Source: Pseudomonas canadensis (GTDB lineage: Bacteria; Pseudomonadota; Gammaproteobacteria; Pseudomonadales; Pseudomonadaceae). From it: 64,000 nt of DNA. A program made the translations under genes and the position numbers. The DNA lies in contig NZ_AYTD01000015.1 of NCBI RefSeq assembly GCF_000503215.1, positions 45,622 to 109,621 of the forward strand, in the 5' to 3' direction. Shown here in pieces: positions 32,567 through 41,553 of the stretch. Below the pieces are notes generated by a model, which had not been told where the DNA came from, did no database searches, and saw nothing but the letters and a program-made list of their open reading frames with translations. The stretch's first letter is position 1. The number at the start of each line of letters is the position of its first letter.

Positions 32567-33457
32567 ATGCACTTTGACCTGATCGACCTGCGGCTTTATC
32601 TGCACATTCTCGACACCGGCAACATCACCGCTGGCGCCGGGCGCAGCCATTTGTCCCTGGCCGCCGCGAGTGCGCGTATCCGGGCGATGGAGGCTTCGCT
32701 GGGTATCGATTTCCTGGAGCGTAACCGTCGAGGTGTCACCCCAACGCCCGCCGGCAAAGCCCTGGCCCGCCACGCACGCCTGTTACTGCAACAGGCCGAA
32801 CACCTGCAGCAGGACCTCGCGGAATACGCCAACGGCATCAAAGGCCAGGTGCGCTTGCTGTGCAACACCACCGCCCTCAGCGAATACCTGCCGGAACTGC
32901 TGGCAGACTTTCTATGCGAGCACCCCAACCTCGACATCGACCTGCAAGAGCTGCCAAGCCTGCGTATCACCCAGGCCTTGCGCCAGGGCACGGCGGATCT
33001 GGGGATCATCTCCGACGCCGTGGACACCCACGGCCTGCAGACCCAGCCCTTCCGTGATGACCCGCTGGTGCTGATCGCGCCACTGGATCATCCGTTCGCC
33101 GAGGGGAGTTTTGTCGATAGCCTGCAACACGAATTTATCGGCCTCGCCACGCACAGCGCGTTGACGGTTTACCTCGAAGAACAGGCACTGCACGCGGGTT
33201 TCCGCCTGCAGACTCGCATCCGTGCCGAGGGCTTTGACGGGGTGATTCGCATGGTCGCCCGTGGCGCTGGCTTGGGCATCGTGCCCCAAGCCGCGCTGGA
33301 GCGCTGGCCGCAGAAGCGCACCTTCAAGGCCCACCCTCTGCAAGAAGAGTGGGCCTGTCGGAAACTGCTGTTATGCGCGCGCTCGTTCGAACAGCTGCCC
33401 GGTTATGCCAAGGCCTTGTTCGACGCCTTGGCCCTGCCCTTGCGGAAAAACCCGTAA
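32567..33457 (+). CDS. LysR-family transcriptional regulator
   Basis: 296 residues; helix-turn-helix near residues 15-36 (NITAGAGRSHLSLAAASARI) and an effector domain from about 90. It is divergent from the TauE/SafE permease, so that gene is the best candidate target. The start follows directly on a REP pair, with no clear ribosome binding site. The last 55 bases overlap the end of the convergent amino acid permease gene. Confidence 0.86.
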   Translation: MHFDLIDLRLYLHILDTGNITAGAGRSHLSLAAASARIRAMEASLGIDFLERNRRGVTPTPAGKALARHARLLLQQAEHLQQDLAEYANGIKGQVRLLCNTTALSEYLPELLADFLCEHPNLDIDLQELPSLRITQALRQGTADLGIISDAVDTHGLQTQPFRDDPLVLIAPLDHPFAEGSFVDSLQHEFIGLATHSALTVYLEEQALHAGFRLQTRIRAEGFDGVIRMVARGAGLGIVPQAALERWPQKRTFKAHPLQEEWACRKLLLCARSFEQLPGYAKALFDALALPLRKNP

Positions 33458-34809
33458 TACACCGCCGACAGAATCAACAGGAACGGCACACCAAACACCA
33501 GGGTCATCTTGAACGCCTCGGTGAAATACGTGGTGATCATCACCGCGCCCATCAGCACCAGACCCAGCGACGTGCTGTAGGGAAACAGCCGCAGTTGGAA
33601 CGACAGCTTCGGCCCACCGTGACGCTTGCGGTAGCGACGGAAAAACAGGTGGGTGAGGAAGATCATGAACCAGGTGAAGATCGCGCCAAACATCGAGATC
33701 GCCATCATCAGGGTGAACGAGCTTTCCGGGTACACGACGTTGAGCAACGTCGCCAGCGCAATGCCCGAGCTGGACAACAGCAACGCGTTCAGCGGGATGC
33801 CACTCTTGCTCAACGCACCCATGGATTTGGGGGCAAAGCCGGCGCGGGACAGGCTGAACATCATGCGGGTAGTGATGTAGAGCTGGCTGTTCATCGCCGA
33901 GAGCGCCGCGATCAGGATCACGAAGTTCATCACCCCGGTGGCGCCGGGAATGCCGATGGTCTGCATCACCGTGACGAACGGGCTCTGGGTTTGTCCAGCC
34001 TGGTTCCAAGGCACGATGGCCAGCATCAGCGCCAGGGTCAGCAGGTAAAACACCACCAGCCGCACGATGGTGGCGCGGAAGGCTTTCTTCACCGCCTGTT
34101 CCGGATCAGCGGCTTCACCGGCCGCCACGGCAATCATCTCCACGCTCAGGTAGCTGAAGATCGACACGATGACCGCGATCCACATACCGCTCAGGCCATG
34201 GGGGAAAAAGCCGTCGTGGGCCGTGTAGTTCTGCACCCCGTATTCCGGGTTGCCGGAGCCGAACACCACGTACACGGCGAGGATGATGAAGCCGACAATG
34301 GCGCTGATCTTGATCGTCGAAAACCAGTATTCGAAGTTGCCGAAGGTCTTCACGCTGATCGCATTGAGCAGGATCAGCACGCTGGAAAACGACACGATCC
34401 ACACCCATTCCGGTACGTTGGCGAACCAGTACTTCATGTACATCGCCACCGCTGTGACCTCGGCGCCCACCGCCAGCACAATCGCCGCCCAGTAGGCATA
34501 ACGCACCAGGAACCCGGCCAGCGGGCTGATGTAGAACTCGGCGTACGCACCAAAGGAGCCCGAGGTGGAATGGGCCACCGTCATCTCCGCCAGGCAGCCC
34601 ATCAACAGCAAGGTGATCAATGCGCCAATGGCATAGCTCACCAAGACGCTGGGCCCGGCATAACCGATGGCGTAGGCGCTGCCCATGAACAGCCCAGTGC
34701 CAATGGCGCCGCCGATGGCGATCATGCTCATCTGGCCGGAAGTGAGCTGGCGCCGCAGGCCCAGTTCGCGGTGGGTGATCTCTGCAAAGCCGTTGTCTGG
34801 CGTGGTCAC
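33403..34809 (-). CDS. Amino acid permease (APC family)
   Basis: 468 residues, 12 predicted membrane segments. The APC signature is IGGAIGTGLFMGSAYAIGYAGPS split near residues 28-50. It is close to AAT-type permeases of alanine/serine/glycine/proline or aromatic amino acids. I start at GTG (VTTPDN) preceded by AAGGGG. It lies after kynU on the same strand, with a REP between, and could import tryptophan or kynurenine; specificity is not shown by sequence. Confidence 0.85.
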   Translation of the reverse strand: MTTPDNGFAEITHRELGLRRQLTSGQMSMIAIGGAIGTGLFMGSAYAIGYAGPSVLVSYAIGALITLLLMGCLAEMTVAHSTSGSFGAYAEFYISPLAGFLVRYAYWAAIVLAVGAEVTAVAMYMKYWFANVPEWVWIVSFSSVLILLNAISVKTFGNFEYWFSTIKISAIVGFIILAVYVVFGSGNPEYGVQNYTAHDGFFPHGLSGMWIAVIVSIFSYLSVEMIAVAAGEAADPEQAVKKAFRATIVRLVVFYLLTLALMLAIVPWNQAGQTQSPFVTVMQTIGIPGATGVMNFVILIAALSAMNSQLYITTRMMFSLSRAGFAPKSMGALSKSGIPLNALLLSSSGIALATLLNVVYPESSFTLMMAISMFGAIFTWFMIFLTHLFFRRYRKRHGGPKLSFQLRLFPYSTSLGLVLMGAVMITTYFTEAFKMTLVFGVPFLLILSAVYYGFFRKGRAKASNKALA

Positions 34810-34860
34810 GTGGGGTGCCCCTTTATTATTGTGATTGCACAGGAAATTTGCGCCGTCCTG

Positions 34861-34928
34861 TGTAGGAGCCCGGCTTGCCGGCGATGGCGATCTCAAGGCC
34901 GCTATCGCCGGCAAGCCGGGCTCCTACA
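34861..34928. repeat. REP palindrome pair
   Basis: TGTAGGAGCCCGGCTTGCCG and its exact inverse are part of 25-base perfect arms around an 18-base spacer. It lies between kynU and the permease gene in the same transcription direction and may reduce read-through into the permease. Confidence 0.93.
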
Positions 34929-34943
34929 AGGGAGGGGTCGTTC

Positions 34944-36194
34944 TTAAGTGACGCTGTTGCGAACTTTGAATTGCGGCTGGTCCCAGGTGTGGTGGTCGAG
35001 GATGTCGCCGAGGATTTCTACGGCGTCAAACACCTCGGTAAAGCTGGTGTACAAAGGCGTAAAACCAAACCGCATGATGCGCGGCTCACGGTAGTCACCG
35101 ATCACCCCACGGGCGATCAAGGCCTGGATCACCGCGTAGCCTTCGGGGTGTTCGAAGCTCACATGACTGCCGCGCCTGGCGTGCTCACGTGGGGTGATCA
35201 ACTTCAAGTCATGGGCAGCGCAACGGGCTTCGACCAACGCGATAAACAGGTCGGTCAACGCCAGGGACTTGCTGCGCAAACTCGCCATATCGGTCTGGGC
35301 AAAAATCTCCAGCCCACATTCAACCATCGCCAGCGAAGTAATCGGCTGCGTGCCACACAGGTAGCGAGCGATGCCGGCACTCGGTGCATAAGTCGACTCC
35401 ATGGCGAACTGCCGGGTATGCCCGAACCAGCCTGACAACGGCTGGCGCACCACATCCACCAACGCCGGGTTGACCCACACAAACGCCTGGGAACCCGGGC
35501 CGCCGTTGAGGTACTTGTAGGTGCAGCCGATCGCATAATCGGCGCCCGCCTGATGCAGGTCGATAGGCACCGCGCCGGCCGAATGCGCCAGGTCCCAGAT
35601 GCTCAGCGCACCGCACTCATGGCTCAAGGCGGTCAGCGCCTGCATGTCGTACATGTAGCCGGTCTTGTAGTTGACGTGGGTGAGCATCACCACCGCCACG
35701 TCCTGGTCGATGGCCTGGGGCAGTTCATCCGGGCTGTTCACCAGGCGTAGGGAATAGCCCTGCTGAAGCAGTTCGGCCAGGCCCTCGGCGATGTACAGGT
35801 CGGTGGGAAAGTTGCTCGCCTCGCTGACGATGACCTTGCGATGCGGCTGGCGTTGACGCTGCACAGTCAACGCGGCGCTCAGCACCTTGAACAGGTTGAT
35901 CGAGGTGGTATCGGTGATCACCACTTCGTTGTCGCGCGCGCCAATCAACGGCGCCAGGCGATTGCCCAGGCGTTGGGACAAATCCGCCCAGCCCGCGCTG
36001 TTCCAACTGCGGATCAGCCCGTTGCCCCACTCTTCGGCAATCACCGCCTGCGCCCGCGTCAACGCCGCCACCGGGCGTGCGCCGAGGGAGTTGCCGTCGA
36101 GGTAGATCACGCCCTGCGGCAAGGCGAACTGGCGGCGCAAGGGCGCCAGTGGGTCTTGGGCATCGAGGGCTTGGCAATGGCTTCGAGTGGTCAT
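34944..36194 (-). CDS. kynU: Kynureninase
   Basis: 416 residues, a PLP-dependent aminotransferase-fold enzyme. The start YLDGNSLGARP, WDLAHSAGA (Asp201, His204) and the PLP lysine in CTYKYLNGGPGS (Lys227) identify kynureninase. It splits kynurenine to anthranilate and alanine. AGGAT precedes the ATG. It is divergent from the Lrp-type regulator kynR, with a candidate operator in between. KynA and kynB lie 10 kb away in this window. Confidence 0.95.
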   Translation of the reverse strand: MTTRSHCQALDAQDPLAPLRRQFALPQGVIYLDGNSLGARPVAALTRAQAVIAEEWGNGLIRSWNSAGWADLSQRLGNRLAPLIGARDNEVVITDTTSINLFKVLSAALTVQRQRQPHRKVIVSEASNFPTDLYIAEGLAELLQQGYSLRLVNSPDELPQAIDQDVAVVMLTHVNYKTGYMYDMQALTALSHECGALSIWDLAHSAGAVPIDLHQAGADYAIGCTYKYLNGGPGSQAFVWVNPALVDVVRQPLSGWFGHTRQFAMESTYAPSAGIARYLCGTQPITSLAMVECGLEIFAQTDMASLRSKSLALTDLFIALVEARCAAHDLKLITPREHARRGSHVSFEHPEGYAVIQALIARGVIGDYREPRIMRFGFTPLYTSFTEVFDAVEILGDILDHHTWDQPQFKVRNSVT

Positions 36195-36248
36195 GGGCGA
36201 TCCTGGTTTTTATAAGTAAGAATGGACCAAATAATGAACGAAGTTTTA

Positions 36249-36267
36249 GAGAATTTTCGTGCAAAGT
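36249..36267. promoter_or_regulatory. Candidate KynR box upstream of kynU
   Basis: GAGAATTTTCGTGCAAAGT lies 55-73 bases before the kynU start. It matches a site before kynB (47732-47750) as G-N-GAATTTTC-N-TGC-N-AA-N-T, same orientation and similar distance. A second palindrome AAATTCGAATTT (36297-36308) is closer to kynR. Confidence 0.6.
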
Positions 36268-36338
36268 GAGTAGCAACAGGCTAATTAAGCTGTAGGAAAT
36301 TCGAATTTAACCCCCAAACACGCGGATTTATTCTAACC

Positions 36339-36812
36339 ATGATTCTCGACGCCACCGACCTGCGCCTCCTGCATTTCCTGCAACAGGATGGCCGCATCAG
36401 CAACCAGGAACTGGCGGAAAAAGTCGCGCTGTCGCCGTCCGCCTGCCTGCGCCGTTTGCGCTTGCTGGAGAGCGAGGGAATCATCAGCGGCTATCGCGCG
36501 GTGTTAAACGCAGAGCAACTGGGGATTGAACTGGAGGCCATCGTCCACCTGTCCTTGCGCCAGGATGTGGAGGATTGGCATGAGACGTTCATCAAGAAGG
36601 TGCAGGGCTGGCCGGAAGTGGCCAGCGCCTATGTGATCACCGGCGCCAGCAACTATGTGCTGCGGGTGCAGGCACGCAACCTCAAGCACTTTTCGGACTT
36701 TATCGTGAACCACCTGAACCGCACGGCGGGGGTGATGGATATACGCTCGGAGATTGTGTTGCAGAAGATCAAGGATCGGGATGAGGTGCTTGACCTGGTC
36801 ATCCGCAAATAG
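36339..36812 (+). CDS. kynR: Lrp/AsnC-family regulator KynR
   Basis: 157 residues: Lrp-type helix-turn-helix (about 5-60, DGRISNQELAEKVALSPSACLRRL) and a C-terminal RAM effector domain (about 70-150). It is divergent from kynU, the position of P. aeruginosa KynR, which activates kyn genes in response to kynurenine. The gene ends before a REP-derived terminator. It probably also controls kynBA further on. Confidence 0.9.
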   Translation: MILDATDLRLLHFLQQDGRISNQELAEKVALSPSACLRRLRLLESEGIISGYRAVLNAEQLGIELEAIVHLSLRQDVEDWHETFIKKVQGWPEVASAYVITGASNYVLRVQARNLKHFSDFIVNHLNRTAGVMDIRSEIVLQKIKDRDEVLDLVIRK

Positions 36813-36831
36813 CGGCAACACCACAAAACTC

Positions 36832-36860
36832 TGTGGGAGCAAGCCCGCTCCCACATTTTT
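36832..36860. terminator. REP-like hairpin acting as terminator between kynR and catA
   Basis: TGTGGGAGC pairs with GCTCCCACA around AAGCCC, and TTTTT follows on the plus strand. It is a shortened REP half-site that works as an intrinsic terminator for kynR; catA ends 9 bases beyond on the other strand. Confidence 0.78.
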
Positions 36861-36868
36861 AACCGTGT

Positions 36869-37798
36869 TTAATCTTCCAAAGCACGCACGCGCTGCATGC
36901 GCTTTTGCTCTACCGGCGCATCCGCCACTTGCAACTCAAAGTCAAAATCAATCTGCGCAAACCGCCCTTCCACGCCAAACTCTCGCGCCAACTGCGGATC
37001 TTCACTGAAGCGAATCTCGGCGATCAACTCATCCCGCGTCGCATAGGCAAAATCATCATGCAGGTACGGGTCATCCGACAGGTTGATCTGCGTGGTCAGG
37101 TGCCGATGCCCCGGCGCCGAAATGAAGAAGTGAATATGCGCCGGCCGCTGCCCGTGGCGCCCCAGTTGATCCAGCAGTTGCTGGGTCGGCCCGGTCGGCG
37201 GGCAGCCGTAGCCGGATGGCACGATACTGCGGAATCGGTAGTTGCCCTGGGCATCAGTCTCGATGCGTCGGCGCAGGTTGAATTCGGACTGTGTCGGATC
37301 GAACCACGAATACGTACCACCGGTATTGGCCTGCCACACATCCACAATCGCCCCAGCCAGCGGCTTGCCCTCGGTGTCACGCACTTGCCCGCGCATGAAC
37401 AGCGGCACCGCTTCATCGTTGCCATCATCCAACCGTGCCTCGACCTTCGACAGCGGCGCACCGGCCACATACAACGGGCCTTCGATGGTGCGCGGCGTAC
37501 CACCGGATTTGCCGGCCTCCTCATCGGCCGCGTCCATCAACAGGTCGAGGTAATGCTCCAGGCCCAGCCCGGCGGCGAGCAGACCGGCTTCTTGGTTCTT
37601 GCCCAAGTCGTTCAGATAGTTGACCGCCTTCCAGAATTCTTCCGGGGTCACTTCCAGGTCTTCGATGATGTTCACGGTGTCGCGCAGGATCCGGTAAATC
37701 AGCGCCTTGGTGCGCGGGTTACCGCCGTCGTTGAGGTTGCCGCTGGCTTCTTCGAGAAACTGTTGGGCATGGGCAGTCTGGGACAGTCGGATGGACAT
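36869..37798 (-). CDS. catA: Catechol 1,2-dioxygenase
   Basis: 309 residues of the intradiol dioxygenase family: N-terminal helical linker, then the core with EGPLYVAGAP, a Tyr in SGYGCPPTGPTQQLL, and the iron histidines in RPAHIHFFISAPGHRHL. It opens catechol to cis,cis-muconate using Fe(III). It is the last gene of catB-catC-catA and follows catC by 41 bases. Confidence 0.95.
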   Translation of the reverse strand: MSIRLSQTAHAQQFLEEASGNLNDGGNPRTKALIYRILRDTVNIIEDLEVTPEEFWKAVNYLNDLGKNQEAGLLAAGLGLEHYLDLLMDAADEEAGKSGGTPRTIEGPLYVAGAPLSKVEARLDDGNDEAVPLFMRGQVRDTEGKPLAGAIVDVWQANTGGTYSWFDPTQSEFNLRRRIETDAQGNYRFRSIVPSGYGCPPTGPTQQLLDQLGRHGQRPAHIHFFISAPGHRHLTTQINLSDDPYLHDDFAYATRDELIAEIRFSEDPQLAREFGVEGRFAQIDFDFELQVADAPVEQKRMQRVRALED

Positions 37799-37839
37799 GG
37801 TGCATTCCTCATCTTGTAGTTATTAGGGTGAAAACCGGC

Positions 37840-38130
37840 TTAGCGGTCATCCTCATGGATCGACGACGGGTGACGGCACAGGGCATTCACTTCGATGGCC
37901 ATGTAGGGAAAGAGCGGCAGTTGCATCAGCAAATCGTGCAGGTCCTGCACGCTGTCGACATCGAACACGCTGTAGTTGGCGTAGTGCCCGGCGATGCGCC
38001 ACAGGTGGCGCCATTTGCCTTCCTGTTGCAGGCGCTGCGCCAAGGCTTTTTCCTCGGCCTTGAGGCCAGCGGCGCGCTCGGGGTTCATATCGAGGGGCAG
38101 GTTCACGGTCATTTTTACGTGGAACAACAT
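37840..38130 (-). CDS. catC: Muconolactone delta-isomerase
   Basis: 96 residues, the full length of muconolactone isomerase; MLFHVKMTVNLPLDM at the start and YSVFDVDSVQDLHDLLMQLPLFP in the middle (given here for the family pattern) are diagnostic. It converts muconolactone to beta-ketoadipate enol-lactone. It begins 12 bases after catB ends, so the three cat genes are one operon. Confidence 0.95.
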   Translation of the reverse strand: MLFHVKMTVNLPLDMNPERAAGLKAEEKALAQRLQQEGKWRHLWRIAGHYANYSVFDVDSVQDLHDLLMQLPLFPYMAIEVNALCRHPSSIHEDDR

Positions 38131-38142
38131 GGCAGGTGCCTC

Positions 38143-39270
38143 TTAGTGTTTGTCACGACGGAAGAACGCCAGACGCTCTTCATCGATGGCCAGGCCCAGG
38201 CCCGGTGCGGTGGAGACATGCAGCTGGAAATCGCGGTACACCGGCGGCTCGGTGAGGATGTCTTCGGTGAGCAACAACGGGCCGAACAGTTCGGTGTCCC
38301 ACGCCAGTTTGCTCAGCGTGAGAAAGGCATGGGCCGACGCCAGGGTGCCGATGCCGCCTTCCAGCATGGTGCCGCCGTACAGGCCGATGCCCGCCGCTTC
38401 GGCAATCGCCGCCGTACGCAACACCGCACGCGGGCCGCCGTTCTTGGCGATCTTGAGGGCGAACACCGACGCCGCGCCTTCGCGGGCCAGGTTGAATGCA
38501 TCTTCGACGCACTCGATGGATTCATCCGCCATGATCGGCGCCGGGCTCGACAGGTTGAGCCGCGCCATACCGCCGCGATTGTTGCGTGAGATGGGTTGTT
38601 CGATCAGGTCGATACCGTTGTCGCCGAGCACCTTGCAGGCACGCAGTGCCACCGCTTCATCCCAGGCCTGGTTGACATCGACGCGCACACTGGCGCGGTC
38701 GCCCAGGGCTTTTTTGATCGCGATCACATGGGCCAAGTCGTGGCTGACTTCACCGGCGCCGATCTTCAATTTGAAAATGCGGTGGCGGCGCAGGTCGAGC
38801 ATTTTTTCGGCTTCGGCAATGTCCTTTTCCGTGTTGCCGCTGGCCAGGGTCCAGGCCACCGGCAAGGCATCGCGCACACGGCCGCCGAGCAGTTCGCTGA
38901 CCGGCAGGTTCAGGCGTTTGCCCAGGGCATCGAGCAAGGCGCTTTCGATCCCGGACTTGGCAAAGGTGTTGCCGCGAATGCTGCGCTCCAGGCGCAACAT
39001 GGCCGCGTTGATATTGCTCGCGTCTTGGCCGATCAGCAGCGGCGCGAAGTGGCGGTCGATGTTGACCTTGATGCTGTCGGGGCTTTCGTTGCCGTAGCTC
39101 AGGCCGCCAATGGTGGTGGCCTCGCCAATGCCTTCGATGCCGTCGGCGCAGCGCAGGCGGATGACCACCAAGGTCTGGTTTTGCATCGTGTGCATCGCCA
39201 GCTTGTGCGGGCGGATGGTGGGGAGGTCGACGATGATCGTGTCGATCGACTCGATGGCGCAAATCGGCAT
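38143..39270 (-). CDS. catB: Muconate cycloisomerase I
   Basis: 375 residues of the enolase superfamily. The catalytic KLKIGAG (KxK) lies near residue 167, VDVNQAWDE and the later MADESIE provide metal ligands, and GGTMLEGGIGT is near the end. It lactonises cis,cis-muconate to muconolactone. I start at MPICAIES; the frame is open for a further 323 codons upstream, but that part is antisense to catR and has no support. CatR is divergent and the 114-base gap holds its candidate site. Confidence 0.95.
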   Translation of the reverse strand: MPICAIESIDTIIVDLPTIRPHKLAMHTMQNQTLVVIRLRCADGIEGIGEATTIGGLSYGNESPDSIKVNIDRHFAPLLIGQDASNINAAMLRLERSIRGNTFAKSGIESALLDALGKRLNLPVSELLGGRVRDALPVAWTLASGNTEKDIAEAEKMLDLRRHRIFKLKIGAGEVSHDLAHVIAIKKALGDRASVRVDVNQAWDEAVALRACKVLGDNGIDLIEQPISRNNRGGMARLNLSSPAPIMADESIECVEDAFNLAREGAASVFALKIAKNGGPRAVLRTAAIAEAAGIGLYGGTMLEGGIGTLASAHAFLTLSKLAWDTELFGPLLLTEDILTEPPVYRDFQLHVSTAPGLGLAIDEERLAFFRRDKH

Positions 39271-39356
39271 GGCTATACCCGTTGGGTTCTTTATAGATTT
39301 GAGCCGATTCTGTGCCGTATCTTTCAAGGGTTCCAATATAGAATGGGTCTCGAACA

Positions 39357-39371
39357 ATACCCTCAAGGTAT
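39357..39371. promoter_or_regulatory. Candidate CatR binding site
   Basis: ATACCCTCAAGGTAT fits the CatM/BenM-type consensus ATAC-N7-GTAT exactly and the general LysR T-N11-A. It lies 87 bases before catB and 14 before the catR start. A weaker half-match ATTC-N6-GTAT at 39307-39320 is about five helical turns away and could be the activation site. Confidence 0.7.
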
Positions 39372-39384
39372 GAAAGGAGCCGTC

Positions 39385-40260
39385 ATGGAACTGCGTCACC
39401 TGCGCTATTTCCAGGTGCTGGGGGAGACCCTCAACTTCACCCGCGCGGCCGAACGCCTGCACATCGCCCAGCCGCCGTTGAGCCGGCAGATCCAGCAATT
39501 GGAGGATGAACTGGGCGTCATTTTGCTTGAGCGTGGCCGACCGCTGCGGCTGACCGAGGCCGGGAGGTTTTTTTATGAACACGCCAACGTGCTGCTGGAA
39601 CAACTGAACAAGGTCTGCGACAACACGCGACGCATCGGCCAGGGCGAAAAGACTTGGCTGGGCATCGGCTTTGCGCCCTCGACCCTGTATGGCGTGCTGC
39701 CGGAACTGATTCGCCGGCTGCGCACCCATGAGGCGCTGGAGCTGGAGTTGGGGTTGTCGGAAATGACCACCTTGCAGCAGGTCGAAGCGCTCAAGGCCGG
39801 GCGCATCGATGTGGGATTCGGGCGGATTCGCATCGACGACCCGGCCATTGTACAACGCGTCTTGGTCGAGGATCGGCTGGTCGCTGTGCTGCCTGCCGGC
39901 CATCCGTTGCTGGGCGCGCCCACCACCCTCGCCCAACTGGCCGCCGAGCCTTTTGTGCTCTACCCCGGCAACCCACGCCCCAGCTACGCCGACCATGTGA
40001 TCGCACTGTTCGACGCCCATGGCTTGAGCCTCAGGGTGGCGCAGTGGACCAACGAATTGCAGACCGCCATCGGCCTGGTCGGCGCCGGCATGGGCGTGAC
40101 GCTGGTGCCCGCGTCGGTGCAGGTGTTGCACCGTGCGGACATCGGCTACACGCCGATTGTGGAGGCGACTGCGACCTCGCCGATCATCCTCAGCCGACGG
40201 GTGAATGATCAATCGCCGGGGCTCAGTCATTGCCTGCAACTGGTGGAAGAGTTGATCTAG
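39385..40260 (+). CDS. catR: LysR-family activator CatR
   Basis: 291 residues. The helix-turn-helix (LNFTRAAERLHIAQPPLSRQ) and the opening MELRHLRYFQVLGE are typical of the CatR/ClcR/BenM group, which responds to muconate. AAAGGAG precedes the ATG. It is divergent from catB and should activate catBCA when cis,cis-muconate is present, and repress itself. Its stop codon shares the CTAG with the convergent antR stop. Confidence 0.93.
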   Translation: MELRHLRYFQVLGETLNFTRAAERLHIAQPPLSRQIQQLEDELGVILLERGRPLRLTEAGRFFYEHANVLLEQLNKVCDNTRRIGQGEKTWLGIGFAPSTLYGVLPELIRRLRTHEALELELGLSEMTTLQQVEALKAGRIDVGFGRIRIDDPAIVQRVLVEDRLVAVLPAGHPLLGAPTTLAQLAAEPFVLYPGNPRPSYADHVIALFDAHGLSLRVAQWTNELQTAIGLVGAGMGVTLVPASVQVLHRADIGYTPIVEATATSPIILSRRVNDQSPGLSHCLQLVEELI

Positions 40261-41243
40261 CCACGCAGGCGTCGCGCATCATTGCGCTGCAGGGTCTGGC
40301 TCGGCGACTCATCGAACAGCTTGCGGTACTCCGCCGAGAACCGCCCCAGGTGGGTAAAGCCCCAGCCCAGGGCAATCTCAGAGATGGTGCGTGTAGAGCC
40401 GTGCTCAAGGATTGCCTGGCGCACCGCAGAAAGCCGATGCTTCTTCAAATAAGCCATCGGCGACAGCGCAAAGTACTTGCGAAACGCATCGAACAGCTTG
40501 AACCGCGACACACCCGCAGCGGCTTCCAGGTCTTCCAGGTGCACCGCTTCGCGAGCGTTGTCGTGGATGTACTGGCGCGCACGGATCAGGTAATGCGGCA
40601 GTTTCACCCCCAGTACATCGCGCAGCTCTTCGGAGTAGTTGTTCGGCTGGGCCAGGATCAGCCCCTTGATCAACGAGCTTTCCAGGTCGCGGGTAAAGGC
40701 GGCCTGCTCATACAACTCGCTGCCGTGCTCCAGTTCTGCAATGAAGTAGCGCGCCATGCGCCACCACGCCGCCGATGCGCCGTCCACCGCGTCCATCCCC
40801 GACTCAAAGCGCAGCGGCGCATCAATCGGCCGTTGCAGCAAACCTTCCAGCGACTCACTCATCGCCGCCCGCGTGATCACCACCTGCAACTTGCGGCAGT
40901 CGCCGGAAATCGCCAGCACCTGGTGCTCGTTGGGCGAGATGATCACGCCCTGGTCGCGGTTGGAGTTCAGGCGCTCACCGTTCTTGCTCAACTCCTGCTC
41001 GCCCACCAACGGGAGGCTCAGGCTGTAGCTGCTGAAGTGCTCGGCGTCTTCGATGTCGATGGTCACGTCGGTGCCGTATTCGATCACACCCAAGGTGGTG
41101 GCGCGGGACTTGAACATATTGGCACTGTGGTGGAAACGCAGGCGCTCGGGCGTGGCGGTGGCCAGGCGATGGGGCCCGCAGATGCCGGACATCCAGCTGC
41201 GTGCGCCTTCCAGGTCGAAGCGTTGAATCGTTTGGCTGCTCAT
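40257..41243 (-). CDS. antR: AraC-family activator AntR
   Basis: 328 residues: an AraC-binding-like-2 domain (about 60-200) and a C-terminal AraC double helix-turn-helix (about 225-320, with EAAAGVSRFKLFDAFRKYF and SEIALGWGFTHLGRFSAEYR). This architecture and its divergent position before antABC identify AntR, which activates the anthranilate dioxygenase operon in response to anthranilate. It overlaps catR by four bases tail to tail. Confidence 0.93.
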   Translation of the reverse strand: MSSQTIQRFDLEGARSWMSGICGPHRLATATPERLRFHHSANMFKSRATTLGVIEYGTDVTIDIEDAEHFSSYSLSLPLVGEQELSKNGERLNSNRDQGVIISPNEHQVLAISGDCRKLQVVITRAAMSESLEGLLQRPIDAPLRFESGMDAVDGASAAWWRMARYFIAELEHGSELYEQAAFTRDLESSLIKGLILAQPNNYSEELRDVLGVKLPHYLIRARQYIHDNAREAVHLEDLEAAAGVSRFKLFDAFRKYFALSPMAYLKKHRLSAVRQAILEHGSTRTISEIALGWGFTHLGRFSAEYRKLFDESPSQTLQRNDARRLRG

Positions 41244-41342
41244 CAGGGTGCACCCACGGCGGTTAGGCTGTTGCGCGCTCTGATGGCGCGTCGTTGTTGT
41301 TCGACAGCAAATAATGCGCCACGCCGACGCAATGGCCAGCGG

Positions 41343-41371
41343 GTGGATAGCAATGGTCGACTAAGTGGATA
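41343..41371. promoter_or_regulatory. Candidate AntR direct repeats in the antR/antA intergenic region
   Basis: GTGGATA occurs at 41343-41349 and 41365-41371, a 22-bp period (two helix turns), as AraC-family sites usually do. It is the only clear structure in the 310-base region 41244-41553, where the rest shows no gene. It lies about 180 bases before the antA start. Confidence 0.45.
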
Positions 41372-41553
41372 AGACGCCGACTTTTACGGCCATTACCCTG
41401 CCAGACAGTAGCGCATCCCGTCACCGCTGCGCACCGGGTTGGGTATTTGCTGCCCAATTATCCGGCGCAGGTTCCCCCACTAACCGGATAGCCCGCGCCC
41501 TGCCCCGCTGCCTCTAATAAACCACCGATTAGCCCTATCAAAAGGTGCCTCCC

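Noticed and set aside
39271..40239. A long N-terminal extension of catB (to about 698 codons) on the minus strand
   Set aside because: The extension is exactly antisense to catR, lacks muconate cycloisomerase similarity, and the normal family length starts at MPICAIES.
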